Counted from the stretch's first letter, positions 21,085 to 30,756 are shown. The stretch is DNA of 64,000 bases from Pelomonas sp. CA6 (GCF_022549225.1 NZ_JAKZFD010000001.1:434001-498000), one strand, 5' to 3'. Numbers and translations are program-made. The notes: a model not told the origin generated them from the sequence alone.

Positions 21085-21327
21085 GGTGACAGTGGGGCTC
21101 TGGCGCCCCGCGCTGAAGAAGGCCTGATCGCATCTTAAGGGCGCGAACCCGTAGAATTCCCGCCAGTTTCAATCCATGCCCCCGATGAACGCGCTCCGCC
21201 CCCCATCACAACCGATCAGAAATCGGGCGATGCTGCGCGCCGGGATGGCCCTTTGTGGATCGGCCGCCGTCGTGCCGACCAGGGCCAGGCAGGGAAGCCC
21301 GGTTTCTCAACATCACGGAGTTTTCCC

Positions 21328-23727
21328 ATGTCTGATGCACGCTTCGAGGCGGCCGCCCTGGTCGTACCCTTCGAGAAACTGAGGATGGACGACGTCGAGG
21401 TCGTGGGCGGCAAGAACGCCAGCCTCGGCGAAATGATCTCCCAGCTGGCCGAGTCCGGCGTTCGGGTGCCCGGGGGCTTCGCCACCACGGCGCATGCCTT
21501 CCGCGAGTTCCTCAAGTACGAGGGACTGGACCAGCGCATTCACGCCCGGCTGTCCAGCCTGAACACCGACGACGTGCGCGCGTTGGCCGAGGCCGGTGCC
21601 GAGATCCGCGGCTGGGTCGAGGCCCAGCCCTTCCCGGCGGACCTGGAGGCGGCGATCCGCGAGGAATTCGCGCGCCTGACCGCCGGCAATCCTGCGGCCT
21701 CCTTCGCGGTGCGCTCGTCGGCCACCGCCGAAGACCTGCCCGACGCCTCCTTCGCCGGCCAGCAGGAGACCTTCCTGAACGTGGTCGGCATCGAGCAGGT
21801 GCTGCACAAGATGAAGGAGGTCTTTGCCTCCCTCTACAACGACCGCGCGATCAGCTACCGCGTGCACAAGGGCTTTGCCCACAGCGAGGTGGCGCTGTCG
21901 GCCGGCGTGCAGCGCATGGTGCGCTCCGACCTGGGTTCGGCCGGCGTGATGTTCACCATCGACACCGAGTCGGGCTTCAAGGACGTGGTCTTCATCACCT
22001 CCAGCTACGGCCTGGGCGAGACGGTGGTGCAGGGCGCGGTCAACCCCGACGAGTTCTACGTGCACAAGCCGGCGCTGACCAAGGGCAAGTTCGCGCTGAT
22101 TCGTCGCAACCTGGGTTCCAAGCTGATCAAGATGAGCTTCGCGACGCCCGAGGAGAAGGCGGCGAGCGGCAAGCTGGTCAGGACCGAGGACACCGAGCCG
22201 GAACAGCGCAACCGCTATTCGCTGAACGACGAGGAAGTCATCCAGCTGGCCCGCTACGCGCTGATCATCGAGCAGCACTATGGGCGTCCGATGGACATCG
22301 AATGGGGCAAGGACGGCGGCGACGGCCAGCTCTACATCCTGCAAGCCCGTCCCGAGACGGTGAAGAGCCAGGCCGAAGGCCAGGTCGAGCATCACTTCAA
22401 GCTCAAGGGCCACAGCACGGTGCTGGCCGAGGGGCGCGCGATCGGGCAGAAGATCGGCACCGGCCCGGTGCGCCTGGTCCACAGCATCGCCGAGATGGAG
22501 CGCGTGCAGCCCGGTGACGTGCTGGTCACCGACATGACGGACCCGAACTGGGAGCCGGTGATGAAGCGCGCCAGCGCCATCGTCACCAACCGCGGCGGCC
22601 GCACCTGCCACGCCGCCATCATCGCGCGCGAGCTGGGCATCCCGGCGGTGGTCGGCTGCGGCGACGCGACCGAGACGCTGAAGGACGGCCAGCTGGTCAC
22701 GGTGGCCTGCTCCGAGGGCGACACCGGCCACATCTACGACGGCCTGCTGGAAACCGAGGTCACCGAGGTGCATCGCGGCGAGCTGCCGTACTGCCCGGTG
22801 AAGATCATGATGAACGTCGGCAATCCGCAGCTGGCCTTCAACTTCGCGCAGATGCCCAGCAGCGGCGTGGGCTTGGCCCGCCTCGAGTTCATCATCAACA
22901 ACAACATCGGCGTCCATCCCAAGGCCATCCTGGACTATCCGAACGTCGACGCCGACCTGAAGAAGGCGGTGGAGTCGGTCGCCCGCGGCCACGCCTCGCC
23001 GCGCGCCTTCTACGTGGACAAGCTGGCCGAGGGCATCGCCACCATCGCCGCCGCCTTCTACCCGAAGCCGGTGATCGTGCGCCTGTCCGACTTCAAGAGC
23101 AACGAGTACCGCAAGCTGATCGGTGGGTCGCGCTACGAGCCGGACGAAGAGAACCCCATGCTGGGCTTCCGCGGCGCGTCGCGCTACATCAGCGGCGAGT
23201 TCTCCGACGCCTTTGCGATGGAGTGCGAGGCTCTCAAACGCGTGCGTAACGACATGGGCATGAGCAACGTCGAGATCATGGTGCCCTTCGTGCGCACCGT
23301 GCGCCAGGCCGAGCGCGTGGTCGGCATGCTGGCCGAGCGCGGGCTCAAGCGCGGCGTCGACGGGCTGCGCGTGATCATGATGTGCGAGGTGCCCAGCAAC
23401 GCCATCCTGGCCGAGCAGTTCCTGGAGCATTTCGACGGCATGTCCATCGGCTCCAACGACCTGACCCAGCTGACGCTGGGCCTGGACCGGGATTCGGGCC
23501 TGGAGCAGCTCTCCGGCGATTTCGACGAGCGCGATCCGGCCGTGAAGGCGCTGATTTCGCGCGCGATCACCGCCTGCCGTGCCACCGGCAAGTACATCGG
23601 CATCTGCGGTCAGGGCCCCAGCGACCATCCGGACTTCGCCGACTGGCTGGCACAGGAAGGCATCGTCTCCATCTCGCTGAACCCCGACACGGTGATCGAG
23701 ACCTGGCAGCGACTGGCCGCCCGCTGA
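21328..23727 (+). CDS. ppsA: Phosphoenolpyruvate synthase (pyruvate, water dikinase)
   Basis: PpsA makes PEP from pyruvate and ATP for gluconeogenesis. The 799-residue protein has the N-terminal ATP-grasp domain ([36 protein letters not shown]), the swivelling domain with the phosphorylated His428 in [19 protein letters not shown], and the C-terminal PEP barrel ([31 protein letters not shown]). CACGGAG precedes the ATG at 21328. The intergenic region holds a possible -10, TAGAAT at 21152-21157, without a clear -35. GC-rich hairpins follow the stop. Confidence 0.97.
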   Translation: MSDARFEAAALVVPFEKLRMDDVEVVGGKNASLGEMISQLAESGVRVPGGFATTAHAFREFLKYEGLDQRIHARLSSLNTDDVRALAEAGAEIRGWVEAQPFPADLEAAIREEFARLTAGNPAASFAVRSSATAEDLPDASFAGQQETFLNVVGIEQVLHKMKEVFASLYNDRAISYRVHKGFAHSEVALSAGVQRMVRSDLGSAGVMFTIDTESGFKDVVFITSSYGLGETVVQGAVNPDEFYVHKPALTKGKFALIRRNLGSKLIKMSFATPEEKAASGKLVRTEDTEPEQRNRYSLNDEEVIQLARYALIIEQHYGRPMDIEWGKDGGDGQLYILQARPETVKSQAEGQVEHHFKLKGHSTVLAEGRAIGQKIGTGPVRLVHSIAEMERVQPGDVLVTDMTDPNWEPVMKRASAIVTNRGGRTCHAAIIARELGIPAVVGCGDATETLKDGQLVTVACSEGDTGHIYDGLLETEVTEVHRGELPYCPVKIMMNVGNPQLAFNFAQMPSSGVGLARLEFIINNNIGVHPKAILDYPNVDADLKKAVESVARGHASPRAFYVDKLAEGIATIAAAFYPKPVIVRLSDFKSNEYRKLIGGSRYEPDEENPMLGFRGASRYISGEFSDAFAMECEALKRVRNDMGMSNVEIMVPFVRTVRQAERVVGMLAERGLKRGVDGLRVIMMCEVPSNAILAEQFLEHFDGMSIGSNDLTQLTLGLDRDSGLEQLSGDFDERDPAVKALISRAITACRATGKYIGICGQGPSDHPDFADWLAQEGIVSISLNPDTVIETWQRLAAR

Positions 23728-23782
23728 GGCGGCTCTTCGCCGCCGGATGGCGTTGACCCCGGCGCGCTGCCATCGCGCCGGG
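23728..23782 (+). terminator. Two GC-rich hairpins after ppsA
   Basis: GGCGGC-TCTTC-GCCGCC (23728-23744) directly follows the stop codon, and a second perfect 9-bp stem, CCCGGCGCG with CGCGCCGGG (23758-23782), comes 13 bases later. Neither has a T-run, so these are hairpins of uncertain terminating ability. Confidence 0.35.
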
Positions 23783-23865
23783 TGTCCGGGGGTGCCGCCG
23801 CCAGGCGCCCCCGGCGCGGGTCATCCGCGATGCGCGCCGTGCGGAGGCGGCGCATCATCCGAGCT

Positions 23866-25947
23866 ATGTCCAGCCCTCTTCCTACCGCCAGGTTCCGCCA
23901 ACGCCTGGACCGCATCTACCTCGGCTACACGCTGGGGTTCGCGGTGCTGGTGCTGGTGCTGGCCGTGCTGGAGTACTGGGGCCTGCCCAAGCGCTGGATC
24001 GGCTTCTCCTTCCTGGCCGTCACGGTGGGGGTGTATGCCGGCATCGGCATCCTGAGCCGCACGACCGACCCGGAGGAGTACTACGTGGCCGGGCGCCGCG
24101 TGCCGGCCTTCTACAACGGCATGGCCGCCAGCGCCGATTGGATGAGCGCGGCGTCGTTCCTGGGGCTGGCGGGCAGCCTCTATCTGTCCGGCTACGGGGG
24201 GCTGGCCTTCGTGCTGGGCTGGACCGGCGGCTTCGTGCTGGTCGCGCTCTTCCTGGCGCCTTATCTGCGCCGCTTCGGCGGCTTCACGGTCGCCGATTTC
24301 TTCGGCGAGCGCTATGGTGGACGCGACATCCGCCTGCTGGCCGCGGTGGCGACGGTGCTGGTGTCCTTCGTCTACGTCGTGGCGCAGATCTATGGTGTCG
24401 GGCTGATCACGACGCGGCTGACGGGGCTGAGCTTCGAGATCGGCGTGTTCGTCGGTCTGGGGGGCGTGCTGGTGTGCTCCTTCCTGGGCGGCATGCGGGC
24501 GGTGACCTGGACCCAGGTGGCGCAGTACATCATCATGATCCTCGCCTACCTAGTGCCGGTGCTGTGGCTGTCGGCCAAGCAGACCGGCTTTGTGCTGCCG
24601 CATTTCAGCTATGGGCAGCAGGTCCAGGCCATCACGCTGCGCGAGGACCAGCTGATCGCCGACAAGGCCGAGCTGGAGGTGCGTCACATCTATGCGCACC
24701 GGGCCAGCGAGGCGGAGGACCGCCTCGCGCGCGTGCCCCAGGCGCTGGCCGAGGAGCGCCTGCGCGCCTCGCAGGAGGTCGCGCTGCTGCGCGCCAAGGA
24801 CGCACCGCTGGCCGAGATCCAGGCGGCCGAGAAGCGCCGCTCCGCACTCCCGCGCACCGAGGCCGACGCGGTGGACCGCTGGGGGCGCGAGATGACCCAG
24901 GACAGCGAACGGGCGAAGGAGCTGTCCGGCATGCCCCGTCACGCCCAGGCTTTCGCCGGCGATCCGCAGGGCAGTGCCGAGGAACGTGAGGCCTTCGAGC
25001 TGTCGCGGCGCAACTTCCTCGCGCTGGTGCTGTGCCTGATGGTGGGCACCGCCGGCCTGCCGCATATCCTGACGCGCTACTACACGACACCCAACGTCGC
25101 GCAGGCGCGCTCGTCGGTGACCTGGTCGCTGCTGTTCATCTCGGCCCTGTACATCACCGCGCCGGCGCTGGCGGTGATGCTCAAGTTCGAGGTCTTCAAC
25201 CAACTGGTGGGCACGCCCATCGACGATCTGCCCAGCTGGATACGCCAATGGGCGCGCGTGGACCCGGGGCTGATCGCGGTGAGCGACCTCAACGGTGACG
25301 GCGTGCTGCAGCTCGGCGAGCTGCGCCTCAGCGGCGACATCATCATGCTGCTGGCGCCCGAGCTGTCCGGGCTGCCCTATGTGGTGTCGGGCATGGTGGC
25401 GGCCGGCGGCCTGGCGGCCGCGCTGTCCACGGCCGACGGGCTGCTGCTGACCATTTCCAGCGCGCTGTCCCACGACCTCTACTACCGGGTGATCAACCCG
25501 CGGGCCAGCACGACCAAACGCGTCACCATCTCCAAGGCCCTGCTGCTGGCGATGGCGCTGACCGCCGCTGCGGTGGCGGCGCAGAAGCCGGCGGACATCC
25601 TCTTCCTGGTGTCCGCCGCTTTCTCGCTGGCGGGCGCCACCTTCGTGCCGGCGCTGGTCGGTGGCGTGTTCTGGTCGCGCGCCAATCGGCCGGGGGCGCT
25701 GGCGGCGATGCTGACGGGCCTGGGCGTGACGATCTACTACATGGTCACGGCCCACCCGGCGTTGCGCCAGATGCTGGGCCTGTCCGGGCCGCCGCAGCTG
25801 TGGTGGGGCATACAGCCGATCTCGGCCGCGGTGTTCGGCGTGCCCGCTGGCGTGCTGGCGCTGGTGGTGGTCAGCCTGTCGACACCTCGGCCCAGTGCCG
25901 CCGCCACGGCGCTGGTGCAACGCCTGCGCAGCCCCGACGGACGCTGA
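23866..25947 (+). CDS. Sodium:solute symporter (SSS family, VC_2705-like) with cytoplasmic-type charged loop and EF-hand-like loop
   Basis: This 693-residue membrane transporter carries typical SSS helices (EEYYVAGRRVPAFYNGMAA, SADWMSAASFLGLAGSLYLS). It resembles the ActP-like acetate/solute symporters. Two regions are unusual: about residues 256-378 form a charged, probably coiled-coil insert rich in Glu, Arg and Ala, and residues 474-485 (DLNGDGVLQLGE) match an EF-hand calcium loop. The ATG at 23866 was chosen by the conserved fold; in-frame starts at 23782 and 23830 would add an Arg-rich tail. No strong ribosome-binding site is seen. The solute is unknown. Confidence 0.88.
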   Translation: MSSPLPTARFRQRLDRIYLGYTLGFAVLVLVLAVLEYWGLPKRWIGFSFLAVTVGVYAGIGILSRTTDPEEYYVAGRRVPAFYNGMAASADWMSAASFLGLAGSLYLSGYGGLAFVLGWTGGFVLVALFLAPYLRRFGGFTVADFFGERYGGRDIRLLAAVATVLVSFVYVVAQIYGVGLITTRLTGLSFEIGVFVGLGGVLVCSFLGGMRAVTWTQVAQYIIMILAYLVPVLWLSAKQTGFVLPHFSYGQQVQAITLREDQLIADKAELEVRHIYAHRASEAEDRLARVPQALAEERLRASQEVALLRAKDAPLAEIQAAEKRRSALPRTEADAVDRWGREMTQDSERAKELSGMPRHAQAFAGDPQGSAEEREAFELSRRNFLALVLCLMVGTAGLPHILTRYYTTPNVAQARSSVTWSLLFISALYITAPALAVMLKFEVFNQLVGTPIDDLPSWIRQWARVDPGLIAVSDLNGDGVLQLGELRLSGDIIMLLAPELSGLPYVVSGMVAAGGLAAALSTADGLLLTISSALSHDLYYRVINPRASTTKRVTISKALLLAMALTAAAVAAQKPADILFLVSAAFSLAGATFVPALVGGVFWSRANRPGALAAMLTGLGVTIYYMVTAHPALRQMLGLSGPPQLWWGIQPISAAVFGVPAGVLALVVVSLSTPRPSAAATALVQRLRSPDGR

Positions 25948-25962
25948 GCGCGGCCGCATCCC

Positions 25963-25991
25963 TGGTCAATGTGGCGCGACTGCGCTACAAT
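25963..25991 (+). promoter_or_regulatory. Candidate sigma-70 promoter of the rpsF operon
   Basis: TGGTCA (25963-25968) and TACAAT (25986-25991) are separated by exactly 17 bases, matching the -35 and -10 consensus at four and five of six positions. The site lies just after the symporter gene and would give an rpsF leader of about 160 bases, long enough for an S6:S18-binding leader; that fold was not verified. Confidence 0.55.
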
Positions 25992-26159
25992 CGCGGGCTT
26001 TCCCTTGCCGGACCCAGGGCTTAGGGCATGCCTCATCCGAGGCCATGTCCGCAAGCCAGACGCATGGGGCCGGCTTTCAGGCTGGGGGCTGGCGTCGTTT
26101 TCCTGGATCCAGGGAGGCGGCCAAGGGCTGAAGGTCGTTGAAATCCATAAGGAGTGTTT

Positions 26160-26522
26160 ATGCGTCATTACGAGATCGTTCTGCTGATCCATCCGGATCA
26201 AAGCGAACAGGTTCCGGCCATGCTGGAGCGCTACAAGGGCCTGGTCACCAACGGTGGTGGCAAGGTGCATCGTGTGGAAGACTGGGGCCGCCGTCAGCTG
26301 GCCTACATGATCCAGAAGCTCGCGAAGGCGCACTATCTGTGCCTGAACATCGAGTGCAGCAAGGAAGTCCTGGCTGAGCTGGAAACCGGCTTCCGCTTCA
26401 ACGACGCCGTGCTGCGTCACCTGACCGTTGCCAAGGACAAGGCGGAGACCGCCCCCTCGGTGATGATGAAGGCTGTCGAGCGCGAAGAGGCCCGCAAGGC
26501 GCCTCAGGAAGCGTCCGCCTAA
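26160..26522 (+). CDS. rpsF: 30S ribosomal protein S6
   Basis: Ribosomal protein S6, 120 residues. [20 protein letters not shown] at the start, [19 protein letters not shown] and [12 protein letters not shown] are diagnostic. AAGGAGTG precedes the ATG at 26160. It heads rpsF-priB-rpsR-rplI, the standard order in betaproteobacteria. Confidence 0.97.
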   Translation: MRHYEIVLLIHPDQSEQVPAMLERYKGLVTNGGGKVHRVEDWGRRQLAYMIQKLAKAHYLCLNIECSKEVLAELETGFRFNDAVLRHLTVAKDKAETAPSVMMKAVEREEARKAPQEASA

Positions 26523-26591
26523 TCGGCTGGCGCGAGCCAACCGCCAAGCGTTCGCGAAAGAGTCTTACCTGCCAGTTCTCCACGCGTCTGC

Positions 26592-26876
26592 ATGAACCAG
26601 CTGGTGTTGCAGGCGCAGGTGCTGGAAATGGCCCCGATCCGCTACACCCCCGCCGGCTTGCCGGCCCTGGACCTGATGCTCATGCATGAGTCCCAGGTGG
26701 AAGAAGCCGGCAGCCTCCGCAAGGTGGCGCTGGAACTGAAGGCGGTGGCGATCGGCGACATGGCCAAGCAGGTGCAGGCGCTGGGGCTGGGCAGTCAGGC
26801 CTTCTTCAAAGGCTTTCTGTCGGCACAGCGCCAGGGTCGGGGAACGGTGTTCCACATCACCCGGCTCAAGACCTGA
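26592..26876 (+). CDS. priB: Primosomal replication protein N (PriB)
   Basis: PriB is a single-strand DNA-binding OB-fold protein that helps PriA reload DnaB at stalled forks. The 94-residue protein begins [20 protein letters not shown] and ends [20 protein letters not shown]. Its place between rpsF and rpsR, with dnaB downstream, matches the conserved cluster. No strong ribosome-binding site is apparent. Confidence 0.92.
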   Translation: MNQLVLQAQVLEMAPIRYTPAGLPALDLMLMHESQVEEAGSLRKVALELKAVAIGDMAKQVQALGLGSQAFFKGFLSAQRQGRGTVFHITRLKT

Positions 26877-26932
26877 GGCAGACGCAGCGCAGGCTCGCAT
26901 CGTTCAATCCGGATAGATTCAAAGAGGTCAAT

Positions 26933-27223
26933 ATGCCCCCCGCACGTGGTAAAGGTCGGTTCTCCAAGGACCGCAAGCCCAAGCGCAACCAACAATCGCT
27001 GCTGTTCCGCCGCAAGCGCTTCTGCCGCTTCACCGTGGCCGGCGTCGAGTCCATCGACTACAAGGACGTCGACACGCTGCGCGACTTCGTCAGCGAAAAC
27101 GGCAAGATCGTGCCCGCCCGCCTGACCGGCACGCGCGCGTTCTACCAGCGCCAGCTGTCGGTCGCGATCAAGCGCGCCCGCTTCCTGGCCCTGCTGCCGT
27201 ACAGCGACCAGCACAAGGTTTGA
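26933..27223 (+). CDS. rpsR: 30S ribosomal protein S18
   Basis: Ribosomal protein S18, 96 residues, partner of S6 in the platform of the 30S subunit. [36 protein letters not shown] and the C-terminal [18 protein letters not shown] are characteristic. AAAGAGGTC precedes the ATG. Confidence 0.97.
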   Translation: MPPARGKGRFSKDRKPKRNQQSLLFRRKRFCRFTVAGVESIDYKDVDTLRDFVSENGKIVPARLTGTRAFYQRQLSVAIKRARFLALLPYSDQHKV

Positions 27224-27236
27224 GGAGTTAGACACC

Positions 27237-27689
27237 ATGCAAGTGATCCTGCTTGAAAAGGTGGCCAACCTCGGCAACCTGGGTGACGTGGTCAAGGTCA
27301 AGGACGGCTACGCCCGCAACTTCCTGATCCCGACCCGCCGCGCCCGTCGCGCCACCGAGGCCGCCATCAAGGAATTCGAAGCCAAGCGCGCCGAACTGGA
27401 AAAGGCCGCCGCCGAGAAGCTGGCCGCCGCCCAGACCCAGGGCGAGAAGCTGAACGGCAAGACCGTCACCATCAGCCAGAAGGCTGGCGTGGACGGCCGC
27501 CTGTTCGGTTCCGTGACCAACGCCGACATCGCCGAAGCCCTGGTGAAGGCCGGCTTCGAGGTCGTGAAGGCCCAGGTGCGCCTGCCCAATGGCCCGCTGA
27601 AGGCCGTGGGCGAGTTCACCGTGTCGGTGGCCCTGCACACCGACGTGGTCGTGGACCTGCACGTCCAGGTCGTGGCCGAGGCCGAGTAA
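27237..27689 (+). CDS. rplI: 50S ribosomal protein L9
   Basis: Ribosomal protein L9, 150 residues, with the N-terminal RNA-binding domain [19 protein letters not shown] and [19 protein letters not shown], a long connecting helix, and the C-terminal domain with [23 protein letters not shown] precedes the ATG. The operon ends at a strong hairpin at 27776-27807. Confidence 0.97.
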   Translation: MQVILLEKVANLGNLGDVVKVKDGYARNFLIPTRRARRATEAAIKEFEAKRAELEKAAAEKLAAAQTQGEKLNGKTVTISQKAGVDGRLFGSVTNADIAEALVKAGFEVVKAQVRLPNGPLKAVGEFTVSVALHTDVVVDLHVQVVAEAE

Positions 27690-27775
27690 TCGCCCGCCCG
27701 ACATCGGAGATCCGGTCTGCGAACCAGGCTGGATTTCCCGCATAGCCGCCGCCCGCAAGGGCTGCCACTATGCTC

Positions 27776-27815
27776 GAAAGCCGACGGCTGCAAAGCCGTC
27801 GGCTTTCGGCTTTCT
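27776..27815 (+). terminator. Intrinsic terminator of the rpsF-rplI operon
   Basis: GAAAGCCGACGGC (27776-27788), a TGCAAA loop and GCCGTCGGCTTTC (27795-27807) form a perfect 13-bp stem, followed by a T-poor tail GGCTTTCT. It separates the ribosomal genes from dnaB and overlaps the artificial upstream extension of the dnaB frame. Confidence 0.75.
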
Positions 27816-27826
27816 GGGCCCGACAG

Positions 27827-27869
27827 TTGTCCAGTGCCCATCCCAAGCTTGCCCACAGACTTGTCCACA
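27827..27869 (+). promoter_or_regulatory. Three DnaA-box-like 9-mers before dnaB
   Basis: TTGTCCAGT (27827-27835), TTGCCCACA (27849-27857) and TTGTCCACA (27861-27869) lie in the same direction. The last differs from the consensus DnaA box TTATCCACA at one position, the second at two. They overlap the start codon region of dnaB. Binding by DnaA is an inference. Confidence 0.3.
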
Positions 27870-29290
27870 TGTCCGCGATCTTCTCCTCCAATCCCCCCGG
27901 CACTCCCCGCGACGACGAGGTGGCGCGCCTGCGGGTGCCGCCCAACTCGGTCGAGGCCGAGCAGAGCGTGCTCGGCGGCCTGCTGATCGACAACTCGGCC
28001 TGGGATAAGGCCGCCGATCTGCTCTCCGAGGGCGACTTCTACCGCTACGAGCACAAGCAGATCTACGCGGCCGTTGGTAAGCTGGTGAACGCCGGCAAGC
28101 CGGCCGACGTGGTGACCGTCTACGAGGAGCTGACCTCGCTGGGCAAGGCGGAAGAGTGCGGCGGCCTGGCCTATCTGAACGCGCTCGCGCAGAGCGTGCC
28201 CAGCGCCGGCAACCTGCGCCGCTACGCCGAGATCGTTCGCGAGCGCGCCATCCTGCGCAAGCTGGTTCAGACCTCGGATGAAATCTCCACCGCGGCGCTG
28301 AACCCGCAGGGCCGGGCGGTCAACGAGATCCTGGACGAGGCCGAAGGCAAGATCTTCCGCATCGGCGAGGAGGGCACGCGCAGCGGCCAGGGCTTCCAGA
28401 GCATGGACCGGCTGATGGTCGAGCTGATGGACCGCGTCAACGAGCTGGCGGAGAACGGCGCCGAGGATGTGACCGGCGTGCGCACCGGCTTCTACGACCT
28501 GGACCGCATGACCGCCGGCCTGCAGCGCGGCGACCTGATCATCCTCGCGGCCCGGCCCTCCATGGGCAAGACGGCCTTCGCGATCAACATCGGCGAGGCC
28601 GTCGCGATCAACGAAGGCCTGCCGGTCGTCATCTACTCGATGGAAATGGGCGCCGCCCAGCTGGCGCTGCGTATGGTGGGCTCTATCGGCCGCATCGACC
28701 AGAGCCATCTGCGCACCGGCCGGCTCAAGGACGACGAATGGAGCCGCCTGGCCGAGGCGGTGGACAAGCTGGGCAATGCCCCCATCTTCATCGACGAGAG
28801 CCCGGGCCTCTCGCCCAGCGAAGTGCGTGCGCGTGCGCGCCGCCAGGCGCGCATCTGCGGCCAGCTGGGCCTGATCATCATCGACTACCTGCAGCTGATG
28901 AGTGGCAACGGCGGCGGCAGCGAGGAGAACCGCGCCACCGTGGTGGGCGAGATCTCGCGTGGTTTGAAAGCCCTGGCCAAGGAATTGCGCTGCCCGGTGA
29001 TCGCCCTGTCGCAGCTGAACCGCTCGGTGGAAACGCGGCCCGACAAGCGGCCCATGATGTCCGACCTGCGCGAATCCGGTGCCATCGAGCAGGATGCCGA
29101 CATCATCATGTTCATTTACCGCGACGAGTACTACACCAAGGAAGAGTGCAAGGAACCGGGCGTCGCCGAGATCATCATCGCCAAGCAGCGTAACGGCCCG
29201 GTCGGCACTGTGAAGCTGGCTTTCCAGCGCCAGAACACGAAGTTCGAGAATCTGGCGCCCGGCTACACCGGCGGCGGCGACGAGTACTGA
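27869..29290 (+). CDS. dnaB: Replicative DNA helicase DnaB
   Basis: DnaB is the hexameric 5'-3' helicase of the replication fork. The 473-residue protein has the N-terminal dimer domain (LRVPPNSVEAEQSVLGGLL), the RecA-like domain with Walker A ARPSMGKTAFAIN near residues 230-242, Walker B LGLIIIDYLQLM, and CPVIALSQLNRSVE. The ATG at 27869 was chosen because the in-frame extension to 27770 runs through the upstream terminator hairpin. No Shine-Dalgarno site is visible; instead DnaA-box-like 9-mers lie just upstream. Confidence 0.97.
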   Translation: MSAIFSSNPPGTPRDDEVARLRVPPNSVEAEQSVLGGLLIDNSAWDKAADLLSEGDFYRYEHKQIYAAVGKLVNAGKPADVVTVYEELTSLGKAEECGGLAYLNALAQSVPSAGNLRRYAEIVRERAILRKLVQTSDEISTAALNPQGRAVNEILDEAEGKIFRIGEEGTRSGQGFQSMDRLMVELMDRVNELAENGAEDVTGVRTGFYDLDRMTAGLQRGDLIILAARPSMGKTAFAINIGEAVAINEGLPVVIYSMEMGAAQLALRMVGSIGRIDQSHLRTGRLKDDEWSRLAEAVDKLGNAPIFIDESPGLSPSEVRARARRQARICGQLGLIIIDYLQLMSGNGGGSEENRATVVGEISRGLKALAKELRCPVIALSQLNRSVETRPDKRPMMSDLRESGAIEQDADIIMFIYRDEYYTKEECKEPGVAEIIIAKQRNGPVGTVKLAFQRQNTKFENLAPGYTGGGDEY

Positions 29291-29334
29291 TCGTTCGGGG
29301 CCGACGGCCGCGCGCATCCGTTCGTCGCAGGCGC

Positions 29335-29370
29335 TTGGCGGAGGTCAAGGCATGCTGTATAAATAAACAG
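29335..29370 (+). promoter_or_regulatory. Promoter with overlapping LexA (SOS) box
   Basis: TTGGCG (29335-29340) and TATAAA (29358-29363) are 17 bases apart. CTGT-ATAAATAA-ACAG (29355-29370) fits the LexA consensus CTGT-N8-ACAG exactly and covers the -10 element. The start codon of the following radical SAM gene lies at 29372, so the predicted transcript would have almost no leader. Confidence 0.75.
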
Positions 29371-29371
29371 T

Positions 29372-30502
29372 ATGAAGACGCCCCATTCCTCCGACGCCGC
29401 GCCCGCTCCGGACGCTCCGCTCCTGCCGGGCGCTCCGCTGAAAGGCCGGGGCACGGCCTGGGCCATCGCCCACCGCTTCGAGACGCGCGAGCGCGAGCAG
29501 TTCGACGACGGCTGGGGCAACCTGGACCAGCAGGCCGCCGAAGAAACCCTGCCGCCGCGCACCCAGATCATCGAGGAGCAGGCGGGGCGCATCCTGAGCG
29601 GCAATGAATCGCCGGACATCGGCTTCGATCTCTCCATCAATCCCTACCGCGGCTGCGAGCATGGCTGCATCTACTGCTTCGCCCGGCCCACGCACAGCTA
29701 TCTGAACCTGTCGCCGGGGTTGGACTTCGAGACCCGCATCATCGCCAAGGTCAATGCCGCGCAACGCCTGCGCGAGACCTTGGCGAGCCCGTCCTACCTG
29801 CCGCTGGCGCTGTGCCTGGGGACCGCGACCGATGCCTACCAGCCAGTGGAGCGGCGCTTGCGCATCACACGCGGCATCGTCGAGGTGCTGGCCGAGGCTC
29901 AGCATCCCTTTTCACTGGTCACCAAGTCCAGCGGCGTGGAGCGCGACCTGGACCTGCTCGCGCCCATGGCCGCCCGCGGGCAGTTCGCCGTCTATGTGTC
30001 GATCACGACGCTGGACCCGCAGCTGGCCCGCTTGCTGGAACCGCGCGCCGCGTCGCCGCAGCGCCGGCTGCAGACCCTGCGCACGCTGTCCGAGGCCGGC
30101 GTGCCGGTGGGTGTCAGCGTGTCGCCGGTGATTCCGTTTCTCAACGAGCCTGAGCTGGAGCGCATCCTGGAGGCGGCGGCCGACGCTGGCGCCAGCAGCG
30201 CTTTCAGCATCCCGCTGCGCCTGCCCTGGGAGGTTCGCCCGCTGTTCCTGGACTGGCTGCGGCAGCACTACCCGGAGCGCGCCGAACGCGTGATGGCCCG
30301 GCTGCGCGACATGCGCGGTGGGCGCGACAACGACCCCCGCTTTGGCAGCCGCATGCGCGGCGAAGGGCTGTGGGCGGACCTGCTGCGCCAGCGCATGCGC
30401 AAGGCCTGCCAGCGGTTGGGGCTGCTGCGGGAGCGGCGCTCCATGGACTACAGCGGGTTTAGACGGCCGGTTGGGATGGCGGGGCAGGGGGATTTGTTTT
30501 AG
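29372..30502 (+). CDS. PA0069-family radical SAM protein (SplB-like)
   Basis: This 376-residue radical SAM protein has the [4Fe-4S]-binding Cys cluster CEHGCIYCFARPTHSYL near residues 94-110 (CxxxCxxC), which resembles spore photoproduct lyase. Conserved N-terminal features are LKGRGTAWAIAHRFE near 23-37 and SINPYRGCE; FSLVTKSSGVERDLDLL lies in the barrel. Its reaction is unknown; DNA repair is suspected from the SOS box that covers its promoter. From memory, the Pseudomonas aeruginosa homologue PA0069 belongs to the LexA regulon. No ribosome-binding site precedes the ATG, consistent with a leaderless message. It is convergent with eptA. Confidence 0.88.
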   Translation: MKTPHSSDAAPAPDAPLLPGAPLKGRGTAWAIAHRFETREREQFDDGWGNLDQQAAEETLPPRTQIIEEQAGRILSGNESPDIGFDLSINPYRGCEHGCIYCFARPTHSYLNLSPGLDFETRIIAKVNAAQRLRETLASPSYLPLALCLGTATDAYQPVERRLRITRGIVEVLAEAQHPFSLVTKSSGVERDLDLLAPMAARGQFAVYVSITTLDPQLARLLEPRAASPQRRLQTLRTLSEAGVPVGVSVSPVIPFLNEPELERILEAAADAGASSAFSIPLRLPWEVRPLFLDWLRQHYPERAERVMARLRDMRGGRDNDPRFGSRMRGEGLWADLLRQRMRKACQRLGLLRERRSMDYSGFRRPVGMAGQGDLF

Positions 30503-30604
30503 TGGGTGTGGGAGGCGGGGAAGGCTTGGATTGACTGTTTGCGCGCTGCGCAGAGCCCGCCGGGTACGGCTGGGTTCCACACTGGGCTCGCTGCCAAGAC
30601 GTCT

Positions 30605-30756
30605 GCCGATGCTTGCGGCTCGACGCCGCGAGCATCGGCGGTATTCGGGGCCGAGCGCCGGGCCGCCCCAAGCCGGCCCACCTGCCGATACGGGCGGCTC
30701 CATGCCGCCCGTATCGGCGCCCCCGCGGGGGGCCGCCCAAGGTATTCCTTGGGCGG
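30605..30756. repeat. Array of long hairpins (REP-like) between convergent genes
   Basis: Hairpin 1: arms 30605-30619 and 30625-30639, 15 bp with one G-T pair, loop of 5. Hairpin 2: arms 30684-30698 and 30704-30718, 15 bp perfect, loop of 5. Both arms begin GCCGAT and end GCGGC, so the two share a design. Hairpin 3: CCGCCCAAGG (30733-30742), TATT, CCTTGGGCGG (30747-30756), 10 bp perfect. A CCCCGCGGGG palindrome sits at 30721-30730. The array fills most of the 277-base gap and no gene was seen there. Confidence 0.7.

Noticed and set aside
23866-25947. Insert in the symporter as a frameshift or inserted element
   Set aside because: The frame is continuous, codon use matches the neighbours and membrane helices resume normally, so it looks like a native loop.
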